Shown here piece by piece: positions 23,276 through 34,140 of a DNA stretch of 64,000 nucleotides (the stretch's first letter is position 1; every line of letters starts with the position of its first letter). This DNA comes from Monoplex corrugatus (taxonomy: Eukaryota; Mollusca; Gastropoda; Littorinimorpha; Ranellidae), in NCBI GenBank assembly GCA_030674185.1, contig JAPXFY010000018.1:37034316-37098315 (forward strand), read 5' to 3'. The notes under the pieces were generated by a model that saw nothing but the letters and a program-made list of their open reading frames with translations, searched no databases and was not told the origin of the DNA. The position numbers and the translations under genes are program-made.

Positions 23276-23495
23276 AATGGAAGACAGGTTAATGTACCGT
23301 ATAAATCAGCTGTCCGACAAATGTGACGACTTGCAGTTTGATCTGACACCATGCACGAACAATTTGGCACAGTGAAGGAAGAGAACGATGTCCTGAAAAA
23401 CCGGACTGACCCCCTGGAAGCAAAACTGGACGCCACAGAAAATCAAAGCCGCAGGAACAATCTATTGTTGTTAGTATTCCTAGCACGGTTCGGAA

Positions 23496-23497
23496 CA

Positions 23498-23530
<33 letters not shown>

Positions 23531-23543
23531 GTCGTCGTCATCG

Positions 23544-23607
<64 letters not shown>

Positions 23608-23812
23608 ATGTGCCCTGCCGCATAGCATTGGCGATCATGGCCCTCAACACTAATCTATCCCCTGTCGCTGCAAGTACAACTTCCACCCTCTCTGTCTTCA
23701 GCCACCCTGCAAGTGCGTCCAATATTTTTTTCCCTGGGTCTACCTGGTATTCTCTTTCCTTCCAGCTTTCCTGCTGTGATCAGGTGTTATAATTCCCCTT
23801 TCCTCATAAAAT
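23496..23812 (-). pseudogene. F1 LINE 3' end, minus strand, with a 108-bp (ATC)n tail
   Basis: On the minus strand it ends 'GCTATGCGGCAGGGCACA' and continues into about 36 trinucleotide units (23500-23607). The body reads through the PGRPREK-like region and stops at about 23812. The tail is far longer than in sister copies, so it has expanded since insertion. Confidence 0.85.
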
Positions 23813-25035
23813 GATCATGTTTATACTCTCTATGCTTGTGTTCAGAAACAATTTTCAAAAAACGCCAAATTGTACACTACGTACATAGATTTTGCAAAGC
23901 TTATGACACTATCAAAGTCCCATTTTATGGTTTGTTGTATTCATATCTGGCATTCAAGGTAAAATACTCAGTTTCGAAGAATATGTGTAAAACTGTTACA
24001 GTGTGACTAAGATGTGGTGATGAATATTCAGACTTTTTTGAATGCATTCAACGTCTGGAACAGGGTTGTTGGGCTTTGCCAATTAATAAACTTGCTCATG
24101 AAATTTTGGAACGAGGCAAGCATGGTATTTGTCTCTCACCGACAGAAATAGTACTGTTTATTTTGCTTTTTGCCGATGATATCGTCTTATTGCCGTATTC
24201 CTTTGTTGGCTTGCAATATCAGTTGAACTTATTATTTAATTCCTTAGGAAGATTTGGACTAAACGTTAATCTTGAATAAACAAAAGTTATGTTTTTTTTT
24301 AGAAATGGGGGTGGGGGGTGGGGGGGGGGGTCTGTCTTTCATCAAATGAAAGACGATTTTCGTGGATGTGAGAAATCAGATGTTGTAAATTCTTATAAAT
24401 GTCTTGGTATAACCATGTCAACAAAAATGATTTGGAATGTTGCTGTTGACGATATAATAACAGGTGTTGTAGAATTGTTAAAGCTTCTTTCAAGGCAGCA
24501 CTGTAATTTTTGGAAAGTTTTCATTAAACATTTTGATACCCAGATTCTACCAATGTTATTGTATGTGTCAGAAATATGGGGATATACCAAGTATGAGTCA
24601 TTGGAAAAAAATACACATGTTCGCTTGCAAGAGATTTCTAAAGGTTTCATTCAGAGCTTCAAATAATTCAGTACACGAGAAGTTGGGAAGACATCCACTG
24701 TACTTCAATTCTGCCGTTAGTCGTATTAGATATTGGTTCAGACTATTCAAACAGCACAACAGCGAGTACTCAAATTGTGCGTACAACGGTTTTTAAAATT
24801 GCTAAAGGAGGTCATATAACCTGGGTATCTCATATACAACATTGCTGTGTTGTCATTAGTTTTATCATGTTTGGCTGGTCGGTGGTGCTGGAAACAAGAA
24901 GGCGTTTTTACAAGAATTTAAACGTAGATTAAGAGATTGTTTCTGTCAAGGATGGTTTTCATATCTTGAAAATCGACAGATGTATAACCTACACAGTGAG
25001 TATAAAAGCTGTCTTGAGAAAGAAATATATTAAAT

Positions 25036-25379
25036 CAATCAGTGCGATCAACTATGAAAAGAGACATTCGGTCAAGGCACAATAGTACGAAGTCATGTAC
25101 CGGATCGCAAGATGTCCTGACACACAGTCTATATATGTAAGGTTATGTCCCTTTATATCAAAACACTTAAGGCAGGAGACTTGACAAGACGGCAAAACGT
25201 AACAACAACTGACAAGGCCTCAAAACATCATATCGGCGACAAGGATAGCACTCACACCTAAAGCAGAGAATTCAAATTTTGATAAAGATTTCTCACAAGA
25301 TACTTTGTAATTGGAGGGTACTGTGTAAAAGTCACCATTATTCACTAGTTAATACATAAGGCTATACACCGTCGCTGTA
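25036..25379. other. Unannotated stretch upstream of a Gypsy gag relic
   Basis: Could hold the eroded 5' LTR or leader of the Gypsy relic that follows. I see no LTR ends. Confidence 0.3.
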
Positions 25380-25754
25380 GAAAAGACTAAACTGTCGCTT
25401 AGTGTCTTGGATAAGATCGCACATAAGAACAAGTTTGATGAGTTCAGTCCTGTTGTGGATCGTGACTGTGACACTGAGTATCTTGCCATGTATTTTGAAG
25501 CAAATGATACCACTGATGCAAAGAAAAAATGTGTATTTTAGTCTTATCATCCGTGTCACGTTCCTCTCGTTGCTGTGATCACTGTGCTCACAGACGTTCG
25601 GTCGACAGAGACATGTGAGGTACTGGTCGCTACGATAAAAAAACCCATTAAGTCAGCTAAACAAGTAATCACTGGTGACAGGTTCAAAGCCCACAACAGA
25701 CATCAGTCTGAGATGGAAACAGTAAAATGACTGCATCAGAACTGAGACCTCTAG

Positions 25755-26175
25755 CATCCACCTGTGAGTTTGGACAGTTTCTACAAGAGGCTTTTAGACA
25801 TAATTCCTGACATCCACCTGTGACTTTGGACAGTTTCTACAAGAGGCTTTTAGACATAATTCCTCACATCCACCTGTGAGTTTGGACAGTTTCTACAAGA
25901 GGCTTTTAGACATAATTCCTGACATCCACCTGTGACTTTGGACAGTTTCTACAAGAGGCTTTTAGACATAATTCCTCACATCCACCTGTGAGTTTGGACA
26001 GTTTCTACAGGAGGCTTTTAGACATAATTCCTGACATCCACATGTGACTTTGGACAGTTTCTACAAGAGGCTTTTAGACATAATTCCTGACATCCACATC
26101 TGACTTTGGACAGTTTCTACAAGAGGCTTTTAGACATAATTCCTGACATTCACATGTGACTTTGGACAGTTTCTA
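25755..26175. repeat. 56-bp minisatellite made of Gypsy gag codons
   Basis: About 7.4 copies of a unit containing CATCCACCTGTGAGTTTGGA, then CAGTTTCTACAAGAGGCTTT. The first copy continues in frame from the gag reading above it (STCEFGQFLQEAFRH). The first six units alternate between TGTGAG and TGTGAC forms, so a 112-bp dimer was the amplified block. The last copy runs directly into the LINE endonuclease relic. Confidence 0.92.
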
Positions 26176-27300
26176 CAAGATTCGATTTGTACTTTGGCTT
26201 TTCATTTACTGCTGGTATTGAACATTCATCTTCACATGTGATGATGATGGGCTTTTGATCAAAACAAAGGTCTTCTTTTACTTCCCATGAGAAGGAATCC
26301 AACCTTGTTGAGTGTACAAAACTAATGCCGGGTGATGAGTCATGTCCTCCACTTCTAGCATTTCGTGTTTCACAAGTCGGATTGTTTATACTCATCATGC
26401 ATGTGGTTTCAATCCACCTTTGTATAAGGTTTCCTCTTGCATTCTCTTCGATAATTCCCCTCGCCACTTGATCACTCCAAATTTCAGAATGAGCATTGAA
26501 ATCCCCAAAAAGACAGTCAAAAGGCATTTTGGGCCAGTTATCTGTTTTTACGTTTGCCTTTTTTTCCCGTTATTACATTGCTTGGGGGAATGTAAATGTT
26601 TGTCAGTCTCATTTTTTGCTTGTTTTTCAATGGTATCTCAATGCTCATCCATTCCGACATTTCATCATCTGCTGTTGCTATGTCAAGTTGTACTCTTGTA
26701 AATGGTATCGTGTCTCTTATTCCTATGATAAGACCTCCTCTCTTCTATCTTCACTTCCTTTTCTTTGTATTCTCTCTTGTCTTTCCGTAGTGTATCCTCG
26801 GATCTTCGGTGTACAAATTGAAAATATCAGTTTCGTCTCCTGTAATAGGAACACATCAATCTTGTCTTTGTTCAGAGACCCTTTAAACTCGTCAATTTTT
26901 CCACTGGAGGATCCTCAAGTTGCCACTTTATACTTTAGTTTTTGTACGATATTCTGTCATATCGTTTGGTGTTGATTCCTTCATGGGGTTTGCATTTACC
27001 CCCTCACATCCCAAACATTTCCATCTTGTCCTGTCTACGTTCTTAATTTGCTGTCTAGTCATATTGCTGCATTCCTTCTTCTTGTGTAGTTGACCACCAC
27101 AGTTCGTGCATACCATTGAGTCATGGCCTCGTCTTATCGCTCGCCTGCAGGTTATACACATGTGCTGCTCCTCTGGTCCTGGATTGGTCTCCACATCACC
27201 GGACTTGCTGAGTTGGAGGGACACCGTGTCTGGCTGCTCCATGACGTCCCACAGCAAAAACCCGTCCAGTTCGGTTCGTTGCCGTGACCTGTTGTAGTCT
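26150..27300 (-). pseudogene. Non-LTR retrotransposon 5' region with 2A peptide, PHD-like finger and endonuclease
   Basis: Read on the minus strand, the N-terminal part has GDVETNPGP (27174-27200), a perfect match to the D-[VI]-E-x-N-P-G-P consensus of 2A ribosome-skipping peptides. It is followed at once by a C4HC3 cysteine pattern (CITC, CTNC, H, C, CLGC) typical of a PHD finger. After a frame change comes an APE-type endonuclease: 'DKIDVFLLQETKL', 'GLIIGIRDTIPFTRV', 'LTNIYIPPSN', 'LFGDFNAHSEIWSD' (the catalytic GDFN), ending near 26150. RT is absent. Such 2A peptides are known from LINEs of trypanosomes, sea urchins and molluscs (established knowledge). Confidence 0.85.
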
Positions 27301-27384
27301 TCTTCTCCGCGTTGCTGCGCCCGCTTCGTCAGGCGCGGAGGGGAAGACACGAAAACAGGAAGGCTGAACGAAATCAGACATGTC

Positions 27385-27510
27385 ATGCCCAGAGTCGACT
27401 CAACGATAACGCTTATGTGGATACCAGCCCATGTTGACATTGAAGGAAACGAGAAAGCTGACGAACTTGCAAAGGACGGCTCGAGAAACACACGTTCAGG
27501 GGTTTTAGGC
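27385..27510 (+). pseudogene. RNase H C-terminal fragment of a retroelement
   Basis: 'ITLMWIPAHVDIEGNEKADE' followed by LAKDGSRN is the signature end of the RNase H domain found in I/Nimb/Jockey-type LINEs. It lies head to head with the 2A-bearing LINE and just upstream of the Gypsy RT remnant. Confidence 0.75.
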
Positions 27511-28449
27511 TTACTTTGCATCTTCCAAAGTATGATGAACTGTCTGTCAAAAGACATTCTGCAACTGTCAGTGTGTCAAGATGACATACTAACTTCTGGT
27601 GACTCAGAGGAAAGTCATATTTAGAATCTAAGGGAATTCCTTTGCAGGCTTGATATAGAAGATCTCAGTTTTAAGAAGGAAAAAAGTGTGAATTCATGTT
27701 GCCTGATGTAGAAGGTTTCCATTTAAAAGGGGAAATATGAATTCATGTTGTCTGAGGTTACCTACCTGGGCATCACATCACTGCAGAGGAAATGCAACCC
27801 ACTGCTGGCAAGCTAATGTTTGTTTGAGTTGCCACAACGTCCCAAAAGGCTTCAACGCTAAAATCATTTCTTGGGCTTGTCAATTATTACAGGAATTTAT
27901 TACCTCATCTGTTCACAGATTTTTTTTTTATCTTTTAAGTAATCTTTTCTACACAAAAGATTTTTAAAAACACGTTCTCAGATGGGAAGATCAACAATAG
28001 GCCTTGAAGACTATGAGGGAAAATCTTTTTCAGTTCATCTGTTGATGTAACGTTATGATTTGATGTTTTGGCAGTAGAACTAGGAGCAGTTCTAGCCCAC
28101 AAGCTATGAAACAGTTCAGAGCGCCCCGTTCCTAGTGTTTGTAGACCCCTCAACATGGGTGAACAAAACTACTCTAACATTGAAAAGGAAGCCTTGGCTG
28201 TCACCTTGGGTGTAAAAAATGTTTCATGATTACTTCTTTGGGCGCCATTTTTGGTGTACACAGATCACAAAATCCTTGATGTCACTGTTCAATAAACACA
28301 AACTTACTCCAAAAGCAGTTGCACCCAGAAATCTACGTTTGGTATTAAAGTTGTCGACCTACACATACACCATTTGTTACCAGGTGCAGACTGCGGAACG
28401 AAATATTGGACTCGTGCAAACTTTCTCGTATGTGTTCAAAACAAATTCA

Positions 28450-29560
28450 GTGTCCTGGAGGGCGTTGATGACAGAGTTGAGAAACTCGATAAATGAAGCT
28501 TGTGAAGAAATCCATAGAATGACTGGACAACAAAGGAAATGTTAGGCTTGCTTAAAAATAGAGGAGGGAAAAAGGAAAAGAGGAAGAATTCGAAAAGATG
28601 CATACGGAAATCAGGAATAGGTGCATTGAAGCTACGGAAGCTTCCCTGGAAACAAAGTACAAAGAAATAGAAGACCGACACAAAACGGATCCTAAGTATA
28701 GGTACAGAAACATTGAAGAAATTGTCCATAGGGAAAAAGACGTGCACAGCACCTAGTTGCTTAAGATAATACGATTATTGTAGAAACAAGACAAAATATT
28801 AAAAAGATGGAGAGAGCTCATAAAAGATCTTTCTGACGATGACAGAAACGAAATACACATAAAAAAAGAACGCTGGAGGACCACCAATAATGAAAGATGA
28901 TAGAGCAGTGTTGACAAAGATGAAACCGGGAAAAGCTCCAGGACTAGACAATATTACTACAAAAATGATTGAGGCTCTAGATTTATTTGGTGTTCAAAAA
29001 TAAAAGTCCTTTAAACGAAATTTATGACACCAGAAAATCCCTAAAGATGCGTCAAAATCAATTTTTATTGCACTTTCAAAGAAAGCAGGTGTTAGAAAAT
29101 GCGAACTCCATCATACATTTCCATTGCATTTCCAAAGGAAGCAGAGGCAATAGAATGCAAACTCCGTACAATCATCTTGATGAGTCATATGACAAACATT
29201 TTATTAAGAATAATCATAATGGAAACACGGAAAAGAATGAAAAGGTAAAGAGCAGAAGAATACTGTAGATTTGTTGAAGGGAAAAGAAGGAACTATTAAT
29301 GCCATATAGATCTTAAGAACTCTCATAGAAATATCAGTTGAGTTGAATAAGGATTTGTATCTATGTGTTGTTGATTATATCAAAGCTTTTTTTCGGGTAA
29401 GACATGAAGAATTGATTAACCGACCAGAAAGGCTCACTTTGATGGAAAGGATCTAAGAATAATAAGGAATACGTAATGGGAACAAACATCAGCTCTGTTA
29501 CCAGATTTGTTTTCACTTTACAACGAAACTGTCATTAGAAACCTTAAAGATTGCCTGAGA
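28450..29560 (+). pseudogene. F1 LINE fragment: linker and RT N-terminal half
   Basis: Reads 'GPPIMKDD', 'MKPGKAPGLDNITTKMIEAL', 'LNEIYDTRKSL', 'SLMSHMTNILLRIIIMETRK' and 'CRFVEGKGTINAI' in changing frames, matching the upstream portion of the F1 element at 3.3-3.6 kb. A short internal duplication ('CAATTTTTATTGCACTTTCA' / 'CATTTCCATTGCATTTCCA') occurs at about 29.06-29.15 kb. It ends within RT. Confidence 0.7.
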
Positions 29561-29569
29561 TGAGGAATG

Positions 29570-31450
29570 GCTTCTCTGTCCCATTCACAGTTATATTAGT
29601 CCTTCGTTTGTTTTTATTTTGCTTTTTTTCTATCTTTCCATTCTGTCAAGCCTTCGATAGTTCCCTGGAGGACTGATTTAACTAAGCTGTTGGATCATGT
29701 TACATGGCCATCCCATCGTATTTCTTTTAACCAACCTCAGTAGATCTTCACATGGCCCTGTGTGTTGCTCGATGGTTTGGCGCATATGTTTATTGGGGAT
29801 ATTGTCAGTGTACTGATGTTTAGTATTATGTCATAACACCCCATTTCTATGGATTCGATTCGTTTTCCAAATTCACTGGAAACGTCCATGTCTTGCATGC
29901 AGACAAAATGATGGAATATTTCAGTGCACGTAAGAACCTGATCTATGTTTCACGGAGGTGTTCCTTTCCATCCATACAGGTTTCAGCTTGGACAGTGCTG
30001 ATGTTGTCTCTGCTGCCCTTGAGAGGAGTTTTGGTTTGGGTCTGTCACTGCTAATAAGAAAGGGAGGTAAGTGAACTGTTGACCGATGCCTAGCTTCAGT
30101 CCATGGAGAGTAGACGATATCGCTCTGGCCTGCGAATCGGCCGACACTGTAGAGAGAGTTCTTCAAAATCTCGAAAGGAATGCGTCAGCTGTTGGTCTCA
30201 AAATCAACCACGGCAAAACGAAAGTCATGCACGTCAGCCACGACACCATTCCCCGTCGAATCTTTTTCCAGTCCGGCGACGTGATTCAGACATGCGAGCA
30301 GTTCAGTTACCTTGGAATTGACACCTCGTCTCCAACTTCAGTGGTAGACGAACGATTCGCCAAAGCATGGGTAGCGATGAACAAATTGAAGCCGATTTTC
30401 AGCTCGAAGGCCGATGACCAAATCAAGATTAGACTTTTCAAGGTAGCAGTAGAGAGCATCGTATGCTACGGTCTCGAGTTCATACCTCTGACCGAAACTC
30501 TCTCGAAGTTGATCGACTCTTCTCATCGGCGTATGATCCGCTCGGCACTCGGCATCTACTGGCCAGAGAAAATCTCCACCAAGGCGCTCTACTCTCGGAC
30601 TAAGCTCTCACCCTTGAGCAAGACGCTCCGAAGACGCCGACTGAGACTGATCGGGCACAGCCTTCGAATGCAGACAAGGTGTCCCACTCCCCTGGGTGAC
30701 ATATTGTCTGCCAACCTCAGCGACCGTGTCAACCTTCGACGTGGACAAGGCAGAACCCTGGCTCTGAAGGCTGATGTTACGAATGATCTTGACCTCCTCG
30801 GCGTTTCCCCAGCAATTGTCATGAACATGAACAGCATCCAATTTTCACAGTTGATTGGCTCGCTCTAATTTGCTGAGCGTTAATATATATATATATATGG
30901 AGAGTAGTATCAGAAGCAACTAGTAGTGTTGTGGTCGGCCATCAACTTGGTCTTCTTGGTGTTCTTTTCCATGCCATTTCTTGTCGATGTTTGAACTAGT
31001 CATTTAACAACCTGAGCGAGTTCCTGCTCAGTGTCTGCCAGGCCATCACTGTCATCTCCAAAGCGGAGGTTCGTGAGGGTTATTCCTTTAATGCTGACTG
31101 TGCTGACGTGATCTTCAATAGCGTCATCATGATGCATTCCAGGAATATGTTGAAAAACATGGGAGACAGAAGACCGCCCTTACAAATTCCAAGCAAATCA
31201 TGGAATCACTCTCCAGCAACATTTCGGGATCATTGTCCAATAGCAGTTCGCGTAAGAACCCCATCGGTTGGTTTGGAGTATAGTTGCTGGATGGTATTGA
31301 TTAGTTTTTGCCGGATGTTAAATTTCTTCATCGCGGCCTAAAATGCCATTTGCCACACTCTATTAAACGCTTCCTTGAAGTCTATGAAGACGTGGCAATA
31401 ATTCATTACAGTATAAGAGAACCCTTTAATATCCACATGCTTACTGCTCA
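29570..31450 (-). pseudogene. Non-LTR retrotransposon family F2, minus strand, split by a younger LINE
   Basis: Right part (31.45-30.91 kb, minus) reads 'CHVFIDFKEAFNRVW', 'KKFNIRQKLINTIQQLYSK', 'LLSPMFFNIFLE' and a decayed FADD region. Left part (30.11-29.57 kb, minus) continues with 'SRAAETTSALSKLKPVWMER' and the C-terminal 'RIESIEMGCYDIILNIS', ending in 'KEIRWDGHVT'. The two parts join across the insertion at 30114-30896. Stops and frameshifts throughout. Confidence 0.7.
30114..30896 (+). mobile_element. Young 5'-truncated LINE (family F3) with 11-bp target duplication
   Basis: ATGGAGAGTAG flanks it at 30103-30113 and 30897-30907. The insert begins at RT motif C (DDIALACESA) and stays open to the TAA at 30866-30868. 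It covers the RT thumb ('LKINHGKTKVMHVS', 'QFSYLGIDTSSPT') and C-terminal region ('RRMIRSALGIYWPEK', 'RLIGHSLRMQ'). The 3' tail is TTAA(TA)n at about 30881-30896. Because the frame is undamaged apart from the 5' truncation, the insertion is recent compared with the host LINE. The 30086 ATG frame includes some target sequence and is not a gene start. Confidence 0.8.
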
Positions 31451-31544
31451 AGACTCAGTGTAATGTTAATGTAAAAAACAAAATCCATGAAAATGCACAC
31501 ACACAGATATCCACATATACATATATATAAATATGTATGTATGT

Positions 31545-31566
31545 ACAGACACACACACACACACAC

Positions 31567-31630
<64 letters not shown>
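31545..31630. repeat. (CA)n microsatellite
   Basis: About 40 CA units with an AAA interruption near 31567. Confidence 0.97.
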
Positions 31631-31669
31631 ACACATACGATGATTCCGTCTGATGAAACAATGAATATG

Positions 31670-31900
31670 CCCATGTAAGACTCGGTTGCATGCAGTACAG
31701 CGTCGGCTGTGGCTGAACAAGCTGATTCTTGATTGACTGTCCGTAGCACAGCTGATGCACATGAAGACTGATGGTTGTGACAGGTTGGTCGCTGTCACAG
31801 CTTTTCCTCTGTCTCTTCTGTCCAACCAGTCAAATTTGTTTCTCCTCTGCAATGACGATGCCAGGACGCACAGCCTCTCGCACGACACAGCGATCTGTAG
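31670..31900 (-). pseudogene. Possible zinc-finger C-terminus of a non-LTR element
   Basis: The minus strand reads 'NKFDWLDRRDRGKAVTATNL' and then a C-x2-C ... S-R-I-S-L-F-S-H-S-R-R-C pattern, like the C2HC-type finger at the C-terminus of some non-LTR RT proteins. It runs into the CA repeat. The family is uncertain. Confidence 0.4.
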
Positions 31901-31979
31901 CCGTCTCTTCTTATTATGGTCCTATATGACGATCAAAAAGGAACAATTCGACGGAAAAGCCAACACTGCGAACATTTCA

Positions 31980-32290
31980 GCATCAAGAACGTAGTCTGTC
32001 AGGACTGCATCCTCTCATCTGATCTCTTCAACATTTACACGGAGCAGGTTGTGAAAGAAGCAGATCAAGACATGAGAATATAAATTCGCAGTTGAAATAG
32101 TGATCATAACTCTTCAATATACTGATGGTACTGCACAGAGGATGGTGAGCTAGGGTACACTCACTTCTGATCCATGATGATACTGCACTGATGTCAGACA
32201 TAATCACCAGCATGAAAAGAATTCTGCAGCAGACAAAAAAGCAAGTCTAAATCTAAATTCCAAAAAGACAAAAGCAATGCACTCATTTTT
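31980..32290 (+). pseudogene. RT fragment of a non-LTR retrotransposon
   Basis: 'VCQDCILSSDLFNIYTEQVV' followed by KEADQDM resembles RT motif B (VRQGCILSPDLFNLYTE). Downstream 'SLNLNSKKTKAMH' resembles the motif E region. Several frame changes. Confidence 0.6.
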
Positions 32291-32299
32291 GATCTATTG

Positions 32300-32460
<161 letters not shown>

Positions 32461-32879
32461 CACTCACTCACATAAACTCATGTACACACGAGATACTGAG
32501 TTAGGGCACACTCAGACTTTTAGTCATGTGACTCTTGACCCAAGTGGCCATCTTCTGTCATACACACGCGCGCGAACGTGCCCGCACGTGCGACTGTTTC
32601 AACATTTGATCTTTTTCTCTATCTTTCTTGACTTTCCTCTGTTACTCACTTTCTCTTTCACTCATTCTGTCTTGGTACCTTTCACATCCTATTGCCTGTT
32701 GTTTATGATATATGTAGATCAAAAGCTATAAATGCATAAGGTTAATCAGTGTGCCAATATATTCATTTTCATATTCATTCATAGTTATAGCATATTCATA
32801 TTCAGATTCATTTTCATATTCATATTTATGTTCTAATTCATTCCTTTTGTCACAATGGTATTACCATGCGAAACTCAGG

Positions 32880-33247
32880 CATCATTCCTGTTGACAGCGC
32901 ATCGCCATGGTGCTGTGCCAGCCTTTGTCTCACCAAGACTTCAGGAAGGCAGACTGGCCTTCAAGGGGAGGGACCTGGGAAATGAACCTATATCTCCAAT
33001 ACATTATACCATGTCAGCCAGGCAAATACCCTGCTCTTCACGATTTCCAACTGCTGTGGGATCTTTTAGTGTGTACAGGCCACAAGGCACATGGGTCTGA
33101 CTCATTATTTCATTTCCTTCCAAAGGACTAGACGTTCTGATCTATGTTCCAGTCAAGCTGAGGAGAAAAATCGAGGCCTCACCGTTAAACAGACTTTGAA
33201 ATCTCGAATTCAGTTACTGGCAGGCGAACGTCTGAACCGTTCTGCCA
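32880..33247 (-). repeat. SINE-like repeat, 5' part, minus strand
   Basis: The reverse complement starts GTGGCAGAACGGTTCAGACG (A-box-like head of a tRNA-derived SINE). It continues with blocks shared with the copy at 51301: 'GAACGTCTAGTCCTT', 'CACTAAAAGATCCCACAGCA', 'GTATTTGCCTGGCTG', 'TATTGGAGATATAGG', 'CTGAAGTCTTGGT'. Confidence 0.8.
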
Positions 33248-33895
33248 CTTTTGGCAGGCGAACATCTGAACCATTCTGTCACTTTTGGCAGGCAATCGCC
33301 TGAACCATTCTGCCTCTTTGGGCAGGCAAACGTCTGAACCATTCTGCCTCTTTGGGCAGGCAAACGTCTGAACCATTCTGTCTCTTTTGGCAGGCAAACG
33401 TCTGAACCATTCTGCCAGTTTGGGCAGGCGAACGTCTGAACCATTCTGCCACTTTTGGAGGTAAACGTCTGAACCATTCTGTCACTTTTGGCAGGCAAAC
33501 GTCTTAACCATTCTGCCAGTTTGGGCAGGCGAACGTCTGAACCATTCTGTCACTTTTGGCAGGCGAACGTCTGAACAATTCTGCCACTTTGGGCAGGCGA
33601 ACGTGAAAACCATTCTGCCACTTTGGGCAAGCGAACGTCTGAACAATTCTGCCACTTTGGGCTGACGAACGTCTGAACAATTCTGCCACTTTAGGCAGAT
33701 GAACGTCTTAACCATTCTGCCTCTTTTGGAGGCAAACGTTTGATCCATTCTGCCACTTTGGGCTGGCGAACGTCTGAACCATTCTGCCACTTTGAGCAGG
33801 CAAACGTTTGATCTATTCTGCCACTTCTGGTAGGCGAACGTCTGAACCATTCTGCCACTTTTGCAGGCAAATGTCTGAACCATTCTGCCACCTTT
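33248..33895. repeat. 34-bp minisatellite derived from the SINE 5' head
   Basis: About 19-20 units, in minus-strand sense GTGGCAGAATGGTTCAGACG + TTCGCCTGCC + 3-4 A-rich bases. The first 30 bases equal the head of the adjoining SINE copy, so the array grew from it. It includes the A-box-like segment but not the B box. Open minus frames are artefacts. Confidence 0.95.
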
Positions 33896-33904
33896 CTCCT
33901 GATA

Positions 33905-34140
33905 CGTGGTCTTGTATGCCCGGCCCACTCCTCCTCAGTTTGGCCCAGTCATTGATGACTTCATCTTCCAGAGACTTCTACGGAAGGATCTTGCCAGTGA
34001 TGATTCCAAAGGTTTTTTCATCCCTTCATACATGCTTTGAACATTGCCACATTCAGCGCACGACTGTATGTTCTGACATCTGGTGTTCCGGTAGTCATTT
34101 GCACAGTGCCTAGCCATTCAAGGGCATTGTTTCTTGATGT
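33905..34140 (-). pseudogene. LINE fragment (endonuclease-RT linker), minus strand
   Basis: The minus strand reads 'CAECGNVQSMYEGMKKPLE' and later 'WAKLRRSGPGIQDH' after a frame change, like the linker (GN-x-x-x-MYEGIKKA ... RWVEHYS) before the RT domain of F2-type LINEs. Confidence 0.5.

Larger units (their letters stand above)
22780..25035 (+). pseudogene. Decayed non-LTR retrotransposon (family F5): ORF1 coiled coil and RT
   Basis: The 5' part reads as an ORF1-like coiled coil ('ETMAKVVNDPQTSQQTVSAY', then 'VKEENDVLKNR' and 'ENQSRRNNLL'), a pattern typical of LINE ORF1 proteins. It is interrupted by an F1 LINE piece at 23021-23275. After a second F1 piece (23496-23812) comes RT: 'YIDFAKAYDTIK', 'QRLEQGCWALPINKLAHEI', then 'LLFADDIVLLPYSFVGLQ' with the catalytic ADD, and a C-terminal segment to about 25.03 kb. 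There are several stops and frame changes. A G-rich run (about 24304-24330) sits in the RT-thumb region. Confidence 0.7.
25380..28450 (+). pseudogene. Decayed Ty3/Gypsy retrotransposon (family G1), copy 1
   Basis: Gag N-terminal region at about 25.40-25.76 kb ('CDTEYLAMYFEANDTTDAKK', then 'ASELRPLASTCEFGQFLQEA'). RT is visible from 27.53 kb ('MNCLSKDILQLSVCQDDILT'), and RNase H with tether at 28.14-28.43 kb ('NYSNIEKEALAVTLGVKK', 'SLMSLFNKHKLTPKAV'). The RNase H region aligns with the better copy at 36.8-42.3 kb. The central part is replaced by a minus-strand LINE (26.15-27.30 kb) and an RNase H scrap. There are many stops. It is not functional. Confidence 0.7.

Noticed and set aside
30086..30868. 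260-codon frame as an independent host gene
   Set aside because: It starts in target sequence, crosses the 11-bp duplication and encodes only the RT C-terminal half of a truncated LINE.
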